A DNA stretch of 64,000 nt. Origin: Treponema sp. (lineage in GTDB: Bacteria; Spirochaetota; Spirochaetia; Treponematales; Breznakiellaceae). The stretch is taken from contig JAIRRJ010000052.1 in assembly GCA_031256035.1 (NCBI GenBank), positions 1 through 64,000 of the forward strand, written 5' to 3'. Below are positions 7,815 to 16,872 of the stretch, one piece after another. Each line of letters starts with the position of its first letter. Within the stretch, counting starts at the first letter, position 1. The notes below the pieces were generated by a model. It was not told the origin of the DNA. It made no database searches and saw only the letters and a list, made by a program, of their open reading frames with translations. Position numbers and translations under genes: made by a program.

Positions 7815-9308
7815 TTAACGCCCCCAGTATGCTTCGTTCCAGTGCAGTTCATCCTGCAGTCTGTTTACGCTGGTGTTCTTGTCAATCAGGACAAACTCAA
7901 TTCCGCTCATCCGGGCATAATCGCGGAAATATTCCTGCGTAAGGGCGGTGCTGTATACTGAATGATGAGTGCCGCCTGATATTATCCATGCTTCGGCGGC
8001 GGCGCTTAAATTCGGATACGGCTTCCACAGGGCGCGGGCAACGGGCAGCTTAGGCATGGGATTTTCAATTTTTACGGTCTCGACCTCATTGACAATCATT
8101 CTGAAACGGGAGCCAAGGTCGATCAGTGTAGCCAATACCGCAGGCCCCGGCGCGGCGTCAAATACCAGACGGGCGGGATCAGCCTTGCCGCCTATTGAAA
8201 GCGGATGAACTTCAACGCGGGGTTTCCCGTCCGCAATCGAAGGGCATATTTCCAGCATGTGAGAGCCAAGGACGGCTTCTTTGCCCGGCTCAAGATGATA
8301 GGTGTAATCTTCCATGAACGAAGTCCCGCCCAAAATACCGGCAGCCATTACTTTTGCGGCGCGTGTCAGCATGGATTGTTTCCAGTCCCCCTCCGCGCCA
8401 AAACCGTAGCCCTTCTCCATGAGCCGCTGACAGGCAAGACCGGGCAGCTGCGGCAGGCCGTGAAGGTCCTGAAAAGTAGTGGTAAAAGCTCCGGCATTTT
8501 CAGATAACAGCATTTCTTCTATGGCGGTTTCAATCTTCGCCTGTTCCAGCATGGCTGTTCTTGCTGCGCCGGGCTGTTTCAGAGCAGGCGCAAGTTCGTA
8601 CATGGCGGCATATTCTTCCGCGAGTTTTTCCGCGTGCCCGTTGTCGATCTTCGCATAACGGGAGGAAAGATCGCCGATACCCCAGGTGTTCACCTGCCAG
8701 CCGAATTTAATCTGCGCTTCGATCTTGTCTCCTTCTGTAACGGCGACTTCCCGCATATTGTCTCCGAACCGGAGAACCGGCGAATCCTGACCGTCTTTCC
8801 TTGCCGCGGCAGCACGCATCCACACGCCAATCCTGCGGCGCAATTCGCTGTCCTGCCAGAAACCGGCTGCAACTTTTCCGGGAAGCTTCATCCGGGCATG
8901 AATGTAACCGTGTTCGCGGTCGCCGTGCGCCGACTGATTCAGATTCATAAAGTCCATATCTATCGCCGCCCAGGGTATGTCGCGGTTAAACTGGGTATGA
9001 AGGTGCAGCAGAGGCTTGCGGTTCATTGCCAGCCCCTGTATCCACATCTTTGAAGGTGAAAAAGTATGCATCCATGTCATGATTCCGGCGCAGTGTGCGG
9101 CGGCATTCGCTTCTTCAAAAAGACCGCGGATTTTTTCGGGCGTTATTGCCACCGGTTTTAACGCCACTGTGCCGGGAAGCAAAGGATCATTGTTGAATTC
9201 ATCCGCCATTATCCGCGCATGATCGGCGACCAGCTTGATGGTCTCGTCCCCGTAAAGGTCCTGGCTTCCGACAATAAACCAGTATTCGAATTTTTTAAGG
9301 TTCATCAT
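7815..9308 (-). CDS. araA: L-arabinose isomerase
   Basis: 497 residues, typical for AraA. It converts L-arabinose to L-ribulose and needs Mn2+. N-terminal [14 protein letters not shown] is the family signature, followed by [27 protein letters not shown] and [18 protein letters not shown], all strongly conserved in AraA. The ATGATG start overlaps the TGA stop of araB (translational coupling), and a GAGAGGAAA ribosome-binding site lies in the araB end. Confidence 0.97.
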   Translation of the reverse strand: MMNLKKFEYWFIVGSQDLYGDETIKLVADHARIMADEFNNDPLLPGTVALKPVAITPEKIRGLFEEANAAAHCAGIMTWMHTFSPSKMWIQGLAMNRKPLLHLHTQFNRDIPWAAIDMDFMNLNQSAHGDREHGYIHARMKLPGKVAAGFWQDSELRRRIGVWMRAAAARKDGQDSPVLRFGDNMREVAVTEGDKIEAQIKFGWQVNTWGIGDLSSRYAKIDNGHAEKLAEEYAAMYELAPALKQPGAARTAMLEQAKIETAIEEMLLSENAGAFTTTFQDLHGLPQLPGLACQRLMEKGYGFGAEGDWKQSMLTRAAKVMAAGILGGTSFMEDYTYHLEPGKEAVLGSHMLEICPSIADGKPRVEVHPLSIGGKADPARLVFDAAPGPAVLATLIDLGSRFRMIVNEVETVKIENPMPKLPVARALWKPYPNLSAAAEAWIISGGTHHSVYSTALTQEYFRDYARMSGIEFVLIDKNTSVNRLQDELHWNEAYWGR

Positions 9309-10906
9309 GATTTTCCTCTCTTTAAATTTTCAACCGCAGCCCGTTCGACTTTAAGCCCCTCAACATAACGCGACATGAATATTTTGAAACTTTGAATGTC
9401 TCTTTGATCGGGATTGACCCGCACGCCTGTCTTTGCGGCAAAAACTTTTTGTGCTAAAAACTTTTCCAGGTTTTCTTTCCCCTGCAGCATGAATGCGGCA
9501 AGAAGAGCAATGCCCCATGCGCCGCCTTCCGCCGCGGATTCTTCCATTACCGAGACCGGCGTGTTGAGCGCGGCAGCCATGAAGCGCTGGCCTACACCCT
9601 TTGTTTTGAACAGGCCGCCGTGACCTAAAATCGTGTCTATCTTCACCTTTTCTTTTTCGACAAGAATATCCATCCCCAGTTTGAGCGTACCAAGTGATGA
9701 AAAAAGAAGCGTCTTCATAAAATTTGCCAGGGTAAAATTACTGTCCGGCAGGCGCGCAAAGAGGGGTCGCCCTTCTTCGATATTTGTAAGAGTTTCGCCG
9801 GAATAATAGTTGCAGGAAAAAAGGCCGCCGCAGTCTTCTTCACCTTCCAGCGCCTTGTTGTACAGCGCGTCATAAAGAGCCGGCTTTTCAATTTTTGCTC
9901 CCGTTAAATCCAGCGCCTCCGCGAACAATTTTACCCACGCGTCAAAATCGGTTGTGCAGTTGTTGCAGTGAACCATTGCGACCGGCTTTCCCGCCGGGGT
10001 TGCGACCATATCAATTTCCGGGTATACCCTGGAAAGTTCTTTTTCCGTAACGATCATTGCGAAAACCGAAGTGCCTGCCGAAACATTGCCGGTGCGCTCC
10101 GCAATGCTGTTAGTTGCAACCATGCCTGTACCGGCGTCTCCCTCAGGCGGGCAGAACGGAATCCCCGCCTTTAAAATTCCAGCCGGATCAAGCAGTTTTG
10201 CCCCTTCCGGCGTAAGCGTTCCCGCATTTTCGCCCGCGCTTAAAACACTGGGCAGAATATCCGTGATTTGCCAGTTGAAATTTTTGGAAGAGACGAGCTT
10301 GTCAAATTGATTTAACATCCTCGCATTGTAATTATTTGTGCCGCTGTCCACCGGAAAGACGCCGGAAGCATCGCCGATGCCGAGTATCTTTTTCCCGGTG
10401 AGCCTCCAATGCACAAAGCCGGCAAGCGTGGTCATAAAATCAATATCTTTTACATGAGGTTCTCCGTTCAAAACCGCCTGATACAAATGGGCGATGTTCC
10501 AGCGCTGAGGTATGTTAAATTGAAATTCTTCCGTAAGCGAAAACGCCGCCTTTTCCGTCATCGTGTTGCGCCATGTGCGGAAGGGGACAAGTTGATTGCC
10601 GTTTTTGTCAAAAACGAGATACCCGTGCATCATGGCTGAAATGCCGATGGCGCCGAATGAAGAAAGGCGAAGACAATAGCGTTTTTTAACATCCTCTGAC
10701 AAATTCCTAAAGCAGTCCTGCACTCCTGCCCAAACATCATCCAAACGGTATGTCCATATTCCGTCTTCCAGCCGGTTTTCCCAGTTGTGGCCGCCGGAGG
10801 CAACTGGCGAAAAATTCTCATCAATTAATACAGCCTTAATCCTTGTAGAACCCAATTCAATTCCGAGGGCTGTTTTATTTTCAATGATTAATTGTTTCGC
10901 ATCCAT
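9305..10906 (-). CDS. araB: L-ribulokinase-type FGGY kinase
   Basis: 533-residue two-domain FGGY carbohydrate kinase with N-terminal phosphate-1 motif ([15 protein letters not shown]), [23 protein letters not shown] and C-terminal [12 protein letters not shown]. Its sequence differs from the classical E. coli AraB but resembles the alternative kinases found in Bacteroides-type arabinose operons, sometimes labelled xylulokinase. Its position as first gene of araBAD makes L-ribulose the likely substrate. A promoter is visible at 10916-10944, placing the transcript start only a few bases before the ATG; only a weak GAAGAAA precedes the start. Confidence 0.85.
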   Translation of the reverse strand: MDAKQLIIENKTALGIELGSTRIKAVLIDENFSPVASGGHNWENRLEDGIWTYRLDDVWAGVQDCFRNLSEDVKKRYCLRLSSFGAIGISAMMHGYLVFDKNGNQLVPFRTWRNTMTEKAAFSLTEEFQFNIPQRWNIAHLYQAVLNGEPHVKDIDFMTTLAGFVHWRLTGKKILGIGDASGVFPVDSGTNNYNARMLNQFDKLVSSKNFNWQITDILPSVLSAGENAGTLTPEGAKLLDPAGILKAGIPFCPPEGDAGTGMVATNSIAERTGNVSAGTSVFAMIVTEKELSRVYPEIDMVATPAGKPVAMVHCNNCTTDFDAWVKLFAEALDLTGAKIEKPALYDALYNKALEGEEDCGGLFSCNYYSGETLTNIEEGRPLFARLPDSNFTLANFMKTLLFSSLGTLKLGMDILVEKEKVKIDTILGHGGLFKTKGVGQRFMAAALNTPVSVMEESAAEGGAWGIALLAAFMLQGKENLEKFLAQKVFAAKTGVRVNPDQRDIQSFKIFMSRYVEGLKVERAAVENLKRGKS

Positions 10907-10915
10907 GATTTCTTC

Positions 10916-10944
10916 ATATTACAATGACAATGCAGACAGGTCAA
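10916..10944 (-). promoter_or_regulatory. Promoter of araBAD
   Basis: On the minus strand TTGACC, 17 bases, TAATAT: a good sigma-70-type match. The -10 ends nine bases before the araB ATG, so the leader would be about three bases or absent. Confidence 0.6.
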
Positions 10945-10952
10945 ATAAATAA

Positions 10953-11079
10953 GTTAACCTATGCTCCAAATGCGCCGATAATGAAGCGGAAGATTACGCC
11001 CAAAATTGGGGTTAGCATGAAACTTCGTTTCATGTTCGAATATACATCATCGCTCACGCGATGTAATGAGAAGGTTAAC
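10953..11079 (+). repeat. Nested inverted repeats before ftsK
   Basis: GTTAACCT (10953-10960) and AGGTTAAC (11072-11079) bound a segment holding two further hairpins: CATGAAACTTCGTTTCATG (11016-11034) and CATCGC-tcac-GCGATG (11048-11063). The inner palindrome shares GAAACTTCGTT with the dispersed in-gene repeat. It may be a structured leader or a small inserted element. Confidence 0.5.
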
Positions 11080-11148
11080 ATTTTGCATAAAAGATTTGCA
11101 TATTCTGACATTCTGACGCCAAAAGGCATAAAAACACATGCGCGTGCA

Positions 11149-13335
11149 ATGCCTTCTGTAGAAAACCTTAAATCAAGATTTTATGCTGATTTGGGGTTTC
11201 GATTCCGCTTCATAGCCGTTGCTTTGGCGGCTTTTCTGGCAGTTTGCGCTTTGTTGCTGGCGCTGTCCCTGATTACAGCCCTGTTCAACATCGGCTCTTT
11301 TCCGGCAGCGCTAGGATTGTTTTTTGCCCGCTCTTTCGGGATATTGTCTCTGCTGATTCCTGTGTATCTGGCTTACGCCGCTCTTATCCTTGCCGATCCC
11401 CGCTGGAATCCCGGGCGGATTTTTATACTGAGCGCCTGTATCTTCCCGTTTATGACTCTAGTGGGAGGGTTTGTTCTTACCAGAGATTTTGAGTTTCAGG
11501 TGCAGCAGCACGCGTTTTTGAACTTTACCGGAAAAACCGGTTTTCAGCTCATCATGATTTTTATTACTGTGCTGGAAGTGCTCTGTATCAGAATCTTGAA
11601 AAATAAATTTTTCAAGATTAATGAACGGATAAACAACCGTATTGATAACCGCAGTCTTTTTCTGCTTCCCCCTCCGAAACCGGCTGCTAAAACCGTGCAA
11701 AAAGTTGAGCCTGTTTTGCCGCAGCCTCACGAAGAAACGATAATTGATATTGATGATGACGACGAATCAGTAGATGCCGAAGAAGCCATATCAAAAAAGA
11801 AAACGCCGCAGGATAAAACCGGAATTACGCGCGCAATTGAAGAGGCTGAAGCGGCAGCTGCGATTCAAAGCGAACAGGCGCGGAAAAAAGCCGTTCACTC
11901 AGGAGGGTCGCGATTCAAAAAATACAAAGTGCCTGTTGATATTCTTAACGAATATCCCGATGGCGAGTACTGGATCATCGATCAGGCGACAAGAGATGCC
12001 GCGGTGGCCCTGAAGGAAACGTTGGAAGAATTTAGAATACAGGCTGAGGTTACCGGAATCAGGAAAGGGCCAGTCATTACCATGTTTGAGATTCTGCCCG
12101 CGCCCGGCGTCAAACTATCCAGAATTGTCGGCTTACAGGACAATATCGCCCTGCGCCTTGCTGCGTCTTCGGTGCGAATTGTCGCGCCCATTCCCGGAAA
12201 ACACGCGGTGGGGATTGAAGTTCCCAACGCAAAACGGAACATTGTCTCATTCAAGGAAATCATCGAAGGGGAGCTGGAACGCGAAGGTAAACGCATGGAA
12301 ATTCCCGTTGTTATGGGAAAAGATATAACAGGCGAAGCGCAGACAGTTGACCTCGTTCAGATGCCCCATCTGTTAATTGCCGGAGCTACCGGTTCGGGGA
12401 AATCAGTCTGTGTCAATTCAATGATCCTTTCAATCCTTTACCAGCTTCATCCTGCCGATTGCAGACTCATCCTTATTGATCCGAAAATAGTTGAGCTTAA
12501 ACTGTACAATGACATCCCGCATCTTTTAACGCCTGTCATTACCGAGCCTAAAAAAGCGTTTCAGGCTCTTCAATATTGCATCTATGAAATGGAACGGCGT
12601 TACGCCTGCCTTGATTCAGTGGGAGTACGCGACATTCGCAACTACAACAAACGTATAAAAGAAAAAAATATCGCGCAGGAGCACATGCCCTACATTGTGG
12701 TGGTTATTGATGAATTCGCCGATTTAATGACAACCACGGGCAAGGAACTTGAATCTACCGTGGCAAGACTTGCCGCGATGAGCCGCGCTGTGGGCATCCA
12801 CCTTGTTCTCGCGACCCAGCGCCCTTCTATTGATGTAATAACCGGCCTCATCAAGGCAAACATTCCAAGCAGGATTGCGTTCATGGTAGCGAGTAAAACC
12901 GACAGCCGGATTATCATTGATGCAGTAGGAGCTGAAAAACTTTTGGGAAAAGGAGATATGCTTTATGCGGGTGTCGTGGATCCGTTCCCCATCCGTATGC
13001 AGGGAGCCTTTATTTCCGAAGAAGAAGTTGAAGCGGTTGTCGAGCATGTCAAGAGTTTCGGCGAGCCGGAATATATTGACGATGATATTTTTTTTGAAGA
13101 AGACGAAGATGAAGAGAATCACGCATCGCTTTTTTCCGATGGCGGAGATCCGTTATACGAAAAAGCTCTGGAAATTGTAATGCAGCAGGGCAAAGCAAGC
13201 GCCAGCTACATTCAGCGCCGTCTTAAAATAGGTTATAACCGCGCCGCAAGGCTTGTGGAAGAAATGGAATACCGCGGAGTTGTCGGCCCCGCTCAGGGAA
13301 GCAAGCCGAGGGAAGTGCTGCACGGGGTTAATTAA
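11149..13335 (+). CDS. ftsK: DNA translocase FtsK/SpoIIIE
   Basis: Hexameric ATP-driven DNA pump that moves chromosome termini through the division septum. From MPSVENLK there are about 728 residues: four N-terminal membrane segments, an acidic linker (IDIDDDDESVDAEE), the alpha/beta motor with Walker A GATGSGKSVC, Walker B VVVIDEFADLM, ATQRPS and IPSRIAFMVASKTDSR, then a C-terminal winged-helix gamma domain (KALEIVMQQGKASASYIQRRLKIGYNRAARLVEEME). The frame stays open upstream to 10924, but those 75 codons do not look like FtsK and lie in a palindromic region, so I prefer the ATG at 11149. The end overlaps the GH16 gene by four bases. Confidence 0.95.
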   Translation: MPSVENLKSRFYADLGFRFRFIAVALAAFLAVCALLLALSLITALFNIGSFPAALGLFFARSFGILSLLIPVYLAYAALILADPRWNPGRIFILSACIFPFMTLVGGFVLTRDFEFQVQQHAFLNFTGKTGFQLIMIFITVLEVLCIRILKNKFFKINERINNRIDNRSLFLLPPPKPAAKTVQKVEPVLPQPHEETIIDIDDDDESVDAEEAISKKKTPQDKTGITRAIEEAEAAAAIQSEQARKKAVHSGGSRFKKYKVPVDILNEYPDGEYWIIDQATRDAAVALKETLEEFRIQAEVTGIRKGPVITMFEILPAPGVKLSRIVGLQDNIALRLAASSVRIVAPIPGKHAVGIEVPNAKRNIVSFKEIIEGELEREGKRMEIPVVMGKDITGEAQTVDLVQMPHLLIAGATGSGKSVCVNSMILSILYQLHPADCRLILIDPKIVELKLYNDIPHLLTPVITEPKKAFQALQYCIYEMERRYACLDSVGVRDIRNYNKRIKEKNIAQEHMPYIVVVIDEFADLMTTTGKELESTVARLAAMSRAVGIHLVLATQRPSIDVITGLIKANIPSRIAFMVASKTDSRIIIDAVGAEKLLGKGDMLYAGVVDPFPIRMQGAFISEEEVEAVVEHVKSFGEPEYIDDDIFFEEDEDEENHASLFSDGGDPLYEKALEIVMQQGKASASYIQRRLKIGYNRAARLVEEMEYRGVVGPAQGSKPREVLHGVN

Positions 13336-14543
13336 TATCGCGGCTGGTTGTACACCCTCACATAATCAACAAGCATTTCATCTTCTGTGAAATTCGCGGG
13401 GATTTTACCTGCCCACTCTGCGCTTTCCACCGTCAGCTTTATGTAGTTGGGGTTTTGATTTATGCCGCTGTTATTAAATTTCGCGCCGCCGTCAACCCGC
13501 CAAAATATTTCCCCGTCAACATAAAACACATATTCCGAAGGCGACCAATCAACCGCGAAGGTGTGAAATTCGCCGTCATAAATGTTTACTGCGGGAAGTT
13601 TTGAGGAATCGCTGCCTGTGGATTTATGTTTGTCGCCGTAACCGTTCCAGTGCAGCGCTGCGTTATAGGCGTTTTTGGGATTTTCAATAGTTTCGACAAT
13701 ATCGATCTCAGTGCCGATTATCCCTACATCGGTAAGAATGTGCTGGGTCGGACTCATCAGCCAGAATGCCCCCCATGTTCCCTCAACTTTTGGGAACTTA
13801 ATCCTCGCTTCGTAGAAACCGAAACTGTTGTCAAATAACGTATAACGATCTTTCTTCTGAGTGCGTATGCCACCGGTACGAATCCAGTTGTCTCTCACTT
13901 CTTTTTTGCCGGATTTGGTTTTACCGAGCGCCGGGTCGCGTGTAAGTTTTATGCGTAACAGTCCGCCGCTTACTGAAACCATATCGTCTCTCCATGAACT
14001 GCGCCCCTGCCTGTCCCACTCAGGGCATAAGCCCCATTTCGTTTGATCAAGCGAGTTTCCATCAAACTCATCAGAGAAAATAATTTTTGCCTCGGCGTTT
14101 GTTTCCGCTGTTTTCTCAAAAACGATCTTTATGACAAGGCTGTCATTTTCATTTTCCGCGGTAATGGATGTTACGCCGTCCGTGGGCAGACCCTTTACAT
14201 CGTTGACAGATAATTCTTTGAAAGTACGCTTCCTGTCCGCAGGATCAAGCTTAAGGATAGCTGTATATTGCGTATCCTTATCGAAGGTTTTATGCACTGC
14301 TGGCTCCCATTTGAGGGTCTGCGTAAATAATTCATCGGCTAACGATTCTCCCCGGTACGGATATTTGTAAAGCCCCTGAGGATAATTACCCGCCTGTGGG
14401 GTTTTAATGGTGTATACTTCCGGCGACAGAATCTGCAATTTACCGCCAAGGCCTGAGTTTGCCATAGAATTACACGAAACCACAGCCAAAAAGACAAAGC
14501 AAGCAGCTGCCGCTGTCATTGGAAAGAATTTGTTTTTGTTCAT
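13332..14543 (-). CDS. GH16 family beta-glucanase-type lipoprotein
   Basis: 403 residues. A lipoprotein signal peptide with lipobox VVSC (Cys24) predicts a lipid-anchored envelope or surface protein. Residues about 150-400 are a GH16 concanavalin-like domain: FSDEFDGNSLDQTKWG, the catalytic EIDIVE (Glu279, Asp281, Glu284), FHTFAVDWSP and a C-terminal DYVRVYNQ. GH16 enzymes of this type cleave beta-1,3 or beta-1,3-1,4 glucans; the exact substrate cannot be read here. Residues 35-150 are a separate N-terminal region of unknown role. A GGAGATAA site lies upstream of the ATG. It diverges from the ribokinase gene and converges with ftsK. Confidence 0.88.
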   Translation of the reverse strand: MNKNKFFPMTAAAACFVFLAVVSCNSMANSGLGGKLQILSPEVYTIKTPQAGNYPQGLYKYPYRGESLADELFTQTLKWEPAVHKTFDKDTQYTAILKLDPADRKRTFKELSVNDVKGLPTDGVTSITAENENDSLVIKIVFEKTAETNAEAKIIFSDEFDGNSLDQTKWGLCPEWDRQGRSSWRDDMVSVSGGLLRIKLTRDPALGKTKSGKKEVRDNWIRTGGIRTQKKDRYTLFDNSFGFYEARIKFPKVEGTWGAFWLMSPTQHILTDVGIIGTEIDIVETIENPKNAYNAALHWNGYGDKHKSTGSDSSKLPAVNIYDGEFHTFAVDWSPSEYVFYVDGEIFWRVDGGAKFNNSGINQNPNYIKLTVESAEWAGKIPANFTEDEMLVDYVRVYNQPRY

Positions 14544-14581
14544 TGTATTTTATCTCCATGCAATATAGTATAGCATAAATT

Positions 14582-15466
14582 ATGAAAATACTGGTTTTTG
14601 GTTCGTTGAATATTGATTTGATTTTTATGGTAGATCATATTGCTTCTCCGGGCGAGACCGTTAGCGGCAATTCGTTTATAAAAAGCGCTGGCGGCAAGGG
14701 GGCGAATCAGGCGGCGGCGCTGGCAAAGGCAGGAATGCCGGTATACATGGCAGGCAAGATTGGCCGCGACGGAGAATTTTTAGCGGAATTGCTGGAATCA
14801 TACGGTGTCAATACCGGCGGAATTGTAAGATACGAAGGAGCGACCGGCCAGGCGATTATTCAGCTTGATCACAGCAGACAGAACGCCATTGTTCTGTACT
14901 CCGGTGGGAACGGTGCGATCAGCGCAGATGAAGTAACGGCGGCATTGAACGAATTCAGCGCAGGAGATTTAGTTGTTTTGCAAAATGAAATTTCCTGTCT
15001 GCGGGACATTATGGAAGGCGCAAAGAAAAGAGGAATGCGTATCAGCTTTAATCCCTCACCCTGTAATGAAAAAATAGCTGAACTTCCCCTTGAGCTTGTT
15101 GATATTTTTTTTGTTAACGAAATCGAAGGCGCCGCCCTTGTATCCATGCCGCCGCGCCTGCCGTCTGAAATACTGGACAGGCTTGTTGAATGTTTCCCCT
15201 TAGCTGAAATTATTTTAACTGCGGGGAAGGATGGCGCATATTACGGCTGCGGCACATACAGGGCAAAGGGCGATATCATTGACACACCTGTTGCCGATAC
15301 AACCGGCGCAGGCGACACTTTTACCGGCTATTTTTTGGCTGCCCGTGAAAAAGGCATGCCGGTTACTCAGGCATTAGCCGCAGCCTGCAAAGCTTCCTCC
15401 ATTGCTGTTTCCCGCATGGGAGCGATGGAATCGATTCCTTTTGCCGCTGAGGTATTTTGTGACTAG
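14582..15466 (+). CDS. rbsK: Ribokinase (PfkB family)
   Basis: 294 residues. A PfkB-family sugar kinase with N-terminal GSLNIDLIFMVD, substrate motif SAGGKGANQAAALAKAG, and the C-terminal signature DTTGAGDTFTGYF containing the catalytic Asp. The best match is ribokinase (D-ribose to ribose-5-phosphate); other pentose or nucleoside kinases of the family are possible. No Shine-Dalgarno is visible. TATAGC ends seven bases before the ATG, and TTGTAT lies 17 bases upstream of the overlapping TAGTAT, so the message probably begins at or just before the start codon. Confidence 0.85.
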   Translation: MKILVFGSLNIDLIFMVDHIASPGETVSGNSFIKSAGGKGANQAAALAKAGMPVYMAGKIGRDGEFLAELLESYGVNTGGIVRYEGATGQAIIQLDHSRQNAIVLYSGGNGAISADEVTAALNEFSAGDLVVLQNEISCLRDIMEGAKKRGMRISFNPSPCNEKIAELPLELVDIFFVNEIEGAALVSMPPRLPSEILDRLVECFPLAEIILTAGKDGAYYGCGTYRAKGDIIDTPVADTTGAGDTFTGYFLAAREKGMPVTQALAAACKASSIAVSRMGAMESIPFAAEVFCD

Positions 15467-15524
15467 CGGTATCAGTCAACCCTGTTTTGTAACCGGTGAT
15501 GCCATTGCCTTACTTACCGTATCC

Positions 15525-15968
15525 CTACGCCGCGTTAATCTGTATTATTCGCGTCTGCGCCGCGGCGCGTTTTTTTATCTCCATGCACAGGACGCCGTTT
15601 TTGAAAGATGCGCTCACCGCTTCTGGATCGGCGTTTTCCGGCATCTTGAAGGCGCGGCGGAAAGAACTTACCCTCCGTTCGTGCAGAAGGTAGTTGACTT
15701 CATCTTCGGTCTTTTTTTCCTCTTGTTTGGAAGTGATGGAAAAGCCTGAACCGTCAACATGGATTTCGATGTTTTTTTCATCGTAGCCGGGCAGCTCCAT
15801 CTCAAGAACATAGGCGTTCTCAGTCTCCCGGATATCCACCGCGGGCATAGATTTAAATATCTTTGCCGCAGGAGCAAAAGATGTGTCCCCAAAGAAGGGG
15901 GCGAAGCAGCGGTCAAAATCGCTCATGACGTTTTGGATTGCGCTGGGATGGATGGTTAATGTTCTCAT
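15525..15968 (-). CDS. Small heat shock protein, Hsp20/alpha-crystallin family
   Basis: 147 residues from MRTLTIHP, chosen because AAGGAGATATGGT directly precedes that ATG; the frame is open upstream to 16181 but without family similarity. The alpha-crystallin domain is clear: PAVDIRETENAYVLEMELPGYDEKNIEIHVDG, RRVSSFRRAFKMPENADPEAVSASFKNGVL and the C-terminal IxI-like RIIQIN. It is an ATP-independent holdase that binds unfolding proteins in the cytoplasm. It is a single gene converging with rbsK. Confidence 0.93.
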   Translation of the reverse strand: MRTLTIHPSAIQNVMSDFDRCFAPFFGDTSFAPAAKIFKSMPAVDIRETENAYVLEMELPGYDEKNIEIHVDGSGFSITSKQEEKKTEDEVNYLLHERRVSSFRRAFKMPENADPEAVSASFKNGVLCMEIKKRAAAQTRIIQINAA

Positions 15969-16218
15969 ACCATATCTCCTTAATAATCCGGCGGGATTTT
16001 GGCGGAAATGGCAAATGCCTTGGTTCAACGAACCTTCCCCCATGAAGGCGGGTTTTCCACTCTTCCTCGTCGATGGAGATATACTAGCAGGAACTGTGCC
16101 AAGCTGCATTTTCAATACTATTGCGGCAAAAAAAGGAGATAATGACACGGTCAGAGCAATATCATAATTAAACTGTGTCAAAATGACGCAAATGTTGCAA
16201 GCCCGACTGTGGTTTTTC

Positions 16219-16266
16219 GCAGCCTAGCCCGCAGGGCGTACAATTACCGTCCTGTTAGGCTACGCG
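16219..16266 (-). repeat. GC-rich inverted repeat at the 3' border of the AT-rich cassette
   Basis: AGCCTA (16221-16226) pairs with TAGGCT (16256-16261), with inner CAGG/CCTG. It lies just after the last cassette gene, where base composition jumps from AT-rich to GC-rich. There is no U-tract after the minus-strand hairpin, so it may mark the border of an inserted block rather than a terminator. Confidence 0.35.
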
Positions 16267-16287
16267 TTGGCTTTACAGATCTATTTC

Positions 16288-16872
16288 CTATTCTGAAAAT
16301 AATTCATATTGTGTAAATAATCTATCACCAGTATCAGGCCCTTTACCATCTTTTACAACAGACATCTTTGAACCTTTAAAACTTTTTTCAGAGATACGAA
16401 TGGTGTATAAAAATTTGTTTTCAAATTTATATACCGCTTTTTCAGATAGAACATTTGATGCAAAAAATATTTTTTTACTATTTTTCATAGTTTTTGATAA
16501 TTTTAATATAATATCACCTGTATTAATTACAGCATCTATCAATACTATGTCATTTTCAAGAATTTGTATCCAGTTACCTTTTTCTTTATTCCATTGTTTT
16601 TCGTCAGAATAAAATAAAACAGATATTTTTTTACCTAATTCTTCTAACTCGTCTGCGATCCCCATACCGAAACAAAGACCTGCTCGCATTAATACAACTA
16701 AAGTAATATTATCATTTAACAAATCATTAATCATTCTCTTTGCCAATATCTTTCCTAACCCATAATGGGCTTTACGCAATTGCAGACCATTAATATGGGA
16801 GTCACTTCTACATACAGTAATAAGAGATTCAAGTTCACTGTTTTTTTCAACATCAAGAGAAATTATACTCAT
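16288..16872 (-). CDS. Uracil-phosphoribosyltransferase-like protein of the four-gene cassette
   Basis: 194 residues. A type I phosphoribosyltransferase fold is indicated by VVLMRAGLCFGMGIADEL (compare the ILRAG loop of UPRT), the PRPP-binding segment IVLIDAVINTGDIILK (about 109-124), and a C-terminal GKGPDTGDRLF resembling the GDAGDR tail that contacts uracil in Upp. UPRTs join uracil to PRPP to give UMP. Sequence between motifs is divergent, so the base or acceptor may not be uracil. The start overlaps the upstream kinase-phosphatase gene by four bases (ATGA). It is the last gene of the cassette and shares its AT-rich composition. A housekeeping role seems less likely than a cassette-specific one. 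Confidence 0.75.
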   Translation of the reverse strand: MSIISLDVEKNSELESLITVCRSDSHINGLQLRKAHYGLGKILAKRMINDLLNDNITLVVLMRAGLCFGMGIADELEELGKKISVLFYSDEKQWNKEKGNWIQILENDIVLIDAVINTGDIILKLSKTMKNSKKIFFASNVLSEKAVYKFENKFLYTIRISEKSFKGSKMSVVKDGKGPDTGDRLFTQYELFSE

